DNA of 14,614 bases from JADFNO01 sp965369945. GTDB taxonomy: Bacteria > Planctomycetota > Phycisphaerae > Phycisphaerales > SM1A02. The notes beneath the pieces are model-generated. The model saw nothing but the letters and a program-made list of their open reading frames with translations, had not been told where the DNA came from and did no database searches. Both the position numbers and the translations under genes were made by a program. The stretch is from contig CBDUST010000085.1 in NCBI GenBank assembly GCA_965369945.1, positions 1 to 14,614 on the forward strand, read 5' to 3'. This document shows, one piece after another, positions 13,261 to 14,614 of this stretch (the stretch's first letter is position 1; each line of letters starts with the position of its first letter).

Positions 13261-13288
13261 TTGACCGATGCGCCAAAGCCGCTAGCAT
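13261..13288 (+). promoter_or_regulatory. Candidate sigma-70-type promoter for the secreted-protein/S9 peptidase pair
   Basis: TTGACC (13261-13266) and TAGCAT (13283-13288) are separated by 16 nt, the best -35/-10 pair in the window. The -10 ends seven nt before the ATG at 13296, so transcription should begin at about the start codon, giving a leaderless message. It lies in the 73-nt gap between divergent argE and this gene. Confidence 0.5.
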
Positions 13289-13295
13289 CCCGGCC

Positions 13296-13901
13296 ATGCG
13301 ACGACTGTCGATTGTTCTTGGAATTATCGTTGGAGTGACCCTATTCACTGCGCTCGGCTTGGGCCAAGATCAGTCAAACGCACCGGTGGAGGTCTTCGCC
13401 GATCTTGAAGGCACATGGTCCGGCACCTTCGTGGGATATGACGAAACCGGAAACCAACTGTACCGCATCGCGGTAACGCAGCGCTACGAGACGATCAACG
13501 ACACAACGCAGTTGGTGATCATCCAGGACACGATGCCGGATGGAACGGTGATTACCGGCCGAGGCAAAAACACCGCGCACCGAAGGCCCGACGGATCGCT
13601 CGACTTACGCTGCATGGTGACCAAGTCCAATGGCGATCGCGTCGCGCACCAAGGCCGGGTCATCGCCGGCCCCAAAGGCGATCAGCAAATCGTCTGGTAT
13701 TCAAGCGGTCCCGACCGCGTCGAGACGTTCCGGGAAGTTGTTCGCCGCGAAGGATCCCATCTGGTCTACGAAATCAACGGCATGGGCCGATATGGCAAGA
13801 CCATGATCCTCATGCACGGGCGATACATCAAGCAACGCGGCGAAGACTCCTCAAGTAAGAAGGAACCCTTGAGCGATGGCAACAAAGACGAAACGTCGTA
13901 G
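13296..13901 (+). CDS. Small secreted protein of unknown function
   Basis: This 201-residue protein opens with a clear Sec signal peptide: MRR, a hydrophobic run to about residue 21, and probable cleavage at GLG-Q (23/24). The mature part begins with DLEGTWSGTFVGYDETGNQ and is rich in short beta-strand-like stretches (RIAVTQRYE, QLVIIQDTM, QQIVWYSS), suggesting a lipocalin-like or DUF1579-like beta barrel; that fold guess is weak and I do not recognise the family. The C-terminus is Ser/Lys/Glu-rich. No cysteine follows the signal, so it is not a lipoprotein. The frame is open upstream to 12825 antisense to argE, but the signal peptide and promoter position fix the start at 13296. Its last 26 nt overlap the start of the peptidase gene, so the two are likely translated in a coupled way. 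Confidence 0.7.
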   Translation: MRRLSIVLGIIVGVTLFTALGLGQDQSNAPVEVFADLEGTWSGTFVGYDETGNQLYRIAVTQRYETINDTTQLVIIQDTMPDGTVITGRGKNTAHRRPDGSLDLRCMVTKSNGDRVAHQGRVIAGPKGDQQIVWYSSGPDRVETFREVVRREGSHLVYEINGMGRYGKTMILMHGRYIKQRGEDSSSKKEPLSDGNKDETS

Positions 13902-14614
13902 AACTAGTGTTCGCAAACCGGCTCGCGCCGCCAAACGCCGCGCGATCACGCCCGAGGATCTGCTGCGCTTCCAATCAATCGCTGATCCACAGATTTCACC
14001 GGATGGGGAGTCGATTGTGTTCGTGAAGAAACACATCGGTGAGAAGAACGAATATGTCGCGAATCTGTGGATGGTTGATACCAGTGGCAGGGACGCGCCG
14101 CGCCAATTCACCAGCGGCGGAAAAGACTCATGTCCCCGTTGGTCGCCTGATGGAATGCGCATCGCCTTCATCAGCGGCCGCGACAAACCCAAACCACAAC
14201 TGTTCACGATCAGCGCCGCCGGCGGCGAGGCCGTTGCACTGACCACGTTCGACGAAGGATCGATCGGCGCGTTCAAGTGGTCGCCCGATGGAACGATGCT
14301 CGCGGTCAGCTTCCGTCATCAGGATCCGCAGTGGACCGAGAACGCCAAGAAGAAACGCAAGGACCAGGGTTTGAGTGATCCGCCGCGCGTGCTCGATCAC
14401 TATTGGTACCGCCTCGACGGCGACGGCTATTTCAACGCGCAGCGCCATGAGCTTTATCTCGTCGATACCAAAACTGGTACGCACCGCAAAGTCTTCGCCA
14501 AGGACGCGCTTGGATTCTTCAGCTTCGATTTTTCGCCGGACGCCAGGAAGCTCGTCATCGGCACGAACCCCGATCGCCGAGCGCTGCTCAAGCCATGGAA
14601 CGACGAACTTGTTC
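13876..14614 (+). CDS. S9-family peptidase, N-terminal part (gene runs off the right edge)
   Basis: The frame opens at ATG 13876, inside the end of the preceding gene (26-nt overlap, different frame), with AAGGAA about ten nt ahead, and stays open for 246 codons to the edge. After a very basic stretch (11 Lys/Arg in residues 4-22) comes ITPEDLLRFQSIADPQISPDG, the usual beginning of S9 acylaminoacyl/prolyl-oligopeptidase-type enzymes. Four PD40/WD40-like propeller strands with SPDG or SPDA are visible (about residues 41, 90, 136 and 220). The catalytic alpha/beta-hydrolase domain (Ser-Asp-His) would lie beyond the window, so activity cannot be confirmed; a TolB-like propeller without peptidase is the alternative. 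No signal peptide is seen, so it is probably cytosolic, unlike the upstream secreted protein. Confidence 0.75.
   Translation, partial: MATKTKRRRTSVRKPARAAKRRAITPEDLLRFQSIADPQISPDGESIVFVKKHIGEKNEYVANLWMVDTSGRDAPRQFTSGGKDSCPRWSPDGMRIAFISGRDKPKPQLFTISAAGGEAVALTTFDEGSIGAFKWSPDGTMLAVSFRHQDPQWTENAKKKRKDQGLSDPPRVLDHYWYRLDGDGYFNAQRHELYLVDTKTGTHRKVFAKDALGFFSFDFSPDARKLVIGTNPDRRALLKPWNDELV

Overview
The window is about 58-60% GC by eye, gene-dense, and reads as a chromosomal segment of a Planctomycetota bacterium, probably of the Phycisphaerae type. This is inferred from protein style and gene neighbourhoods: a GldA/GldF-GldG/DUF4340 export cluster, a Y1-type RAYT opening AYHLILSAYGFWLPND, and a secreted TraB-like protein. 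No rRNA or marker gene in the window proves it. I saw no tRNA, CRISPR array or complete insertion sequence with transposase-flanking target repeats.

Left part (1-1131, minus strand): an ExbB/TolQ/MotA-type proton-channel subunit is followed 31 nt later by the start of a secreted TraB/GumN-like protein that runs off the left edge. Divergent from these, 1211-4729 (plus strand) holds isoprenoid precursor genes: ispA (farnesyl/geranylgeranyl diphosphate synthase) and dxs (1-deoxyxylulose-5-phosphate synthase). A small protein with two ACT domains follows.

Middle (4964-10015, plus strand): a three-gene unit of a GldA-like ABC ATPase, an 893-residue fusion of a GldF-like permease with a GldG-like auxiliary protein, and a membrane-anchored DUF4340 protein with an acidic linker and coiled coil. 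They probably form one membrane complex. An extended -10 element about 120 nt upstream is a candidate promoter.

Next (10026-10736) is a REP/RAYT locus. A Y1/HUH-fold REP-associated transposase gene is bracketed by three short palindromic units. They share the tail CCGCTAAAC and a 5-bp hairpin with a compensatory base-pair change. The first two units face each other in front of the gene. The third lies at its 3' end and supplies the stop codons of both the RAYT and the convergent hutF gene. The RAYT appears to lack the usual catalytic tyrosine.

Right part: argE (M20 deacylase) and hutF (formimidoylglutamate deiminase) form a tight minus-strand operon (10724-13222). The pairing suggests, as inference, that the deacylase might take the N-formylglutamate made by HutF. 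Divergent from it, a small secreted protein of unknown function (13296-13901) overlaps by 26 nt the start of an S9-family (acylaminoacyl/prolyl oligopeptidase-type) peptidase that runs off the right edge.

No gene-free stretch exceeds 300 nt. The largest, 4730-4963, holds the candidate promoter and leader of the ABC operon. Two window-wide signals are an excess of the palindrome CGATCG (29 copies counted) and -10-like hexamers only 6-9 nt before several start codons, which suggests leaderless transcripts.
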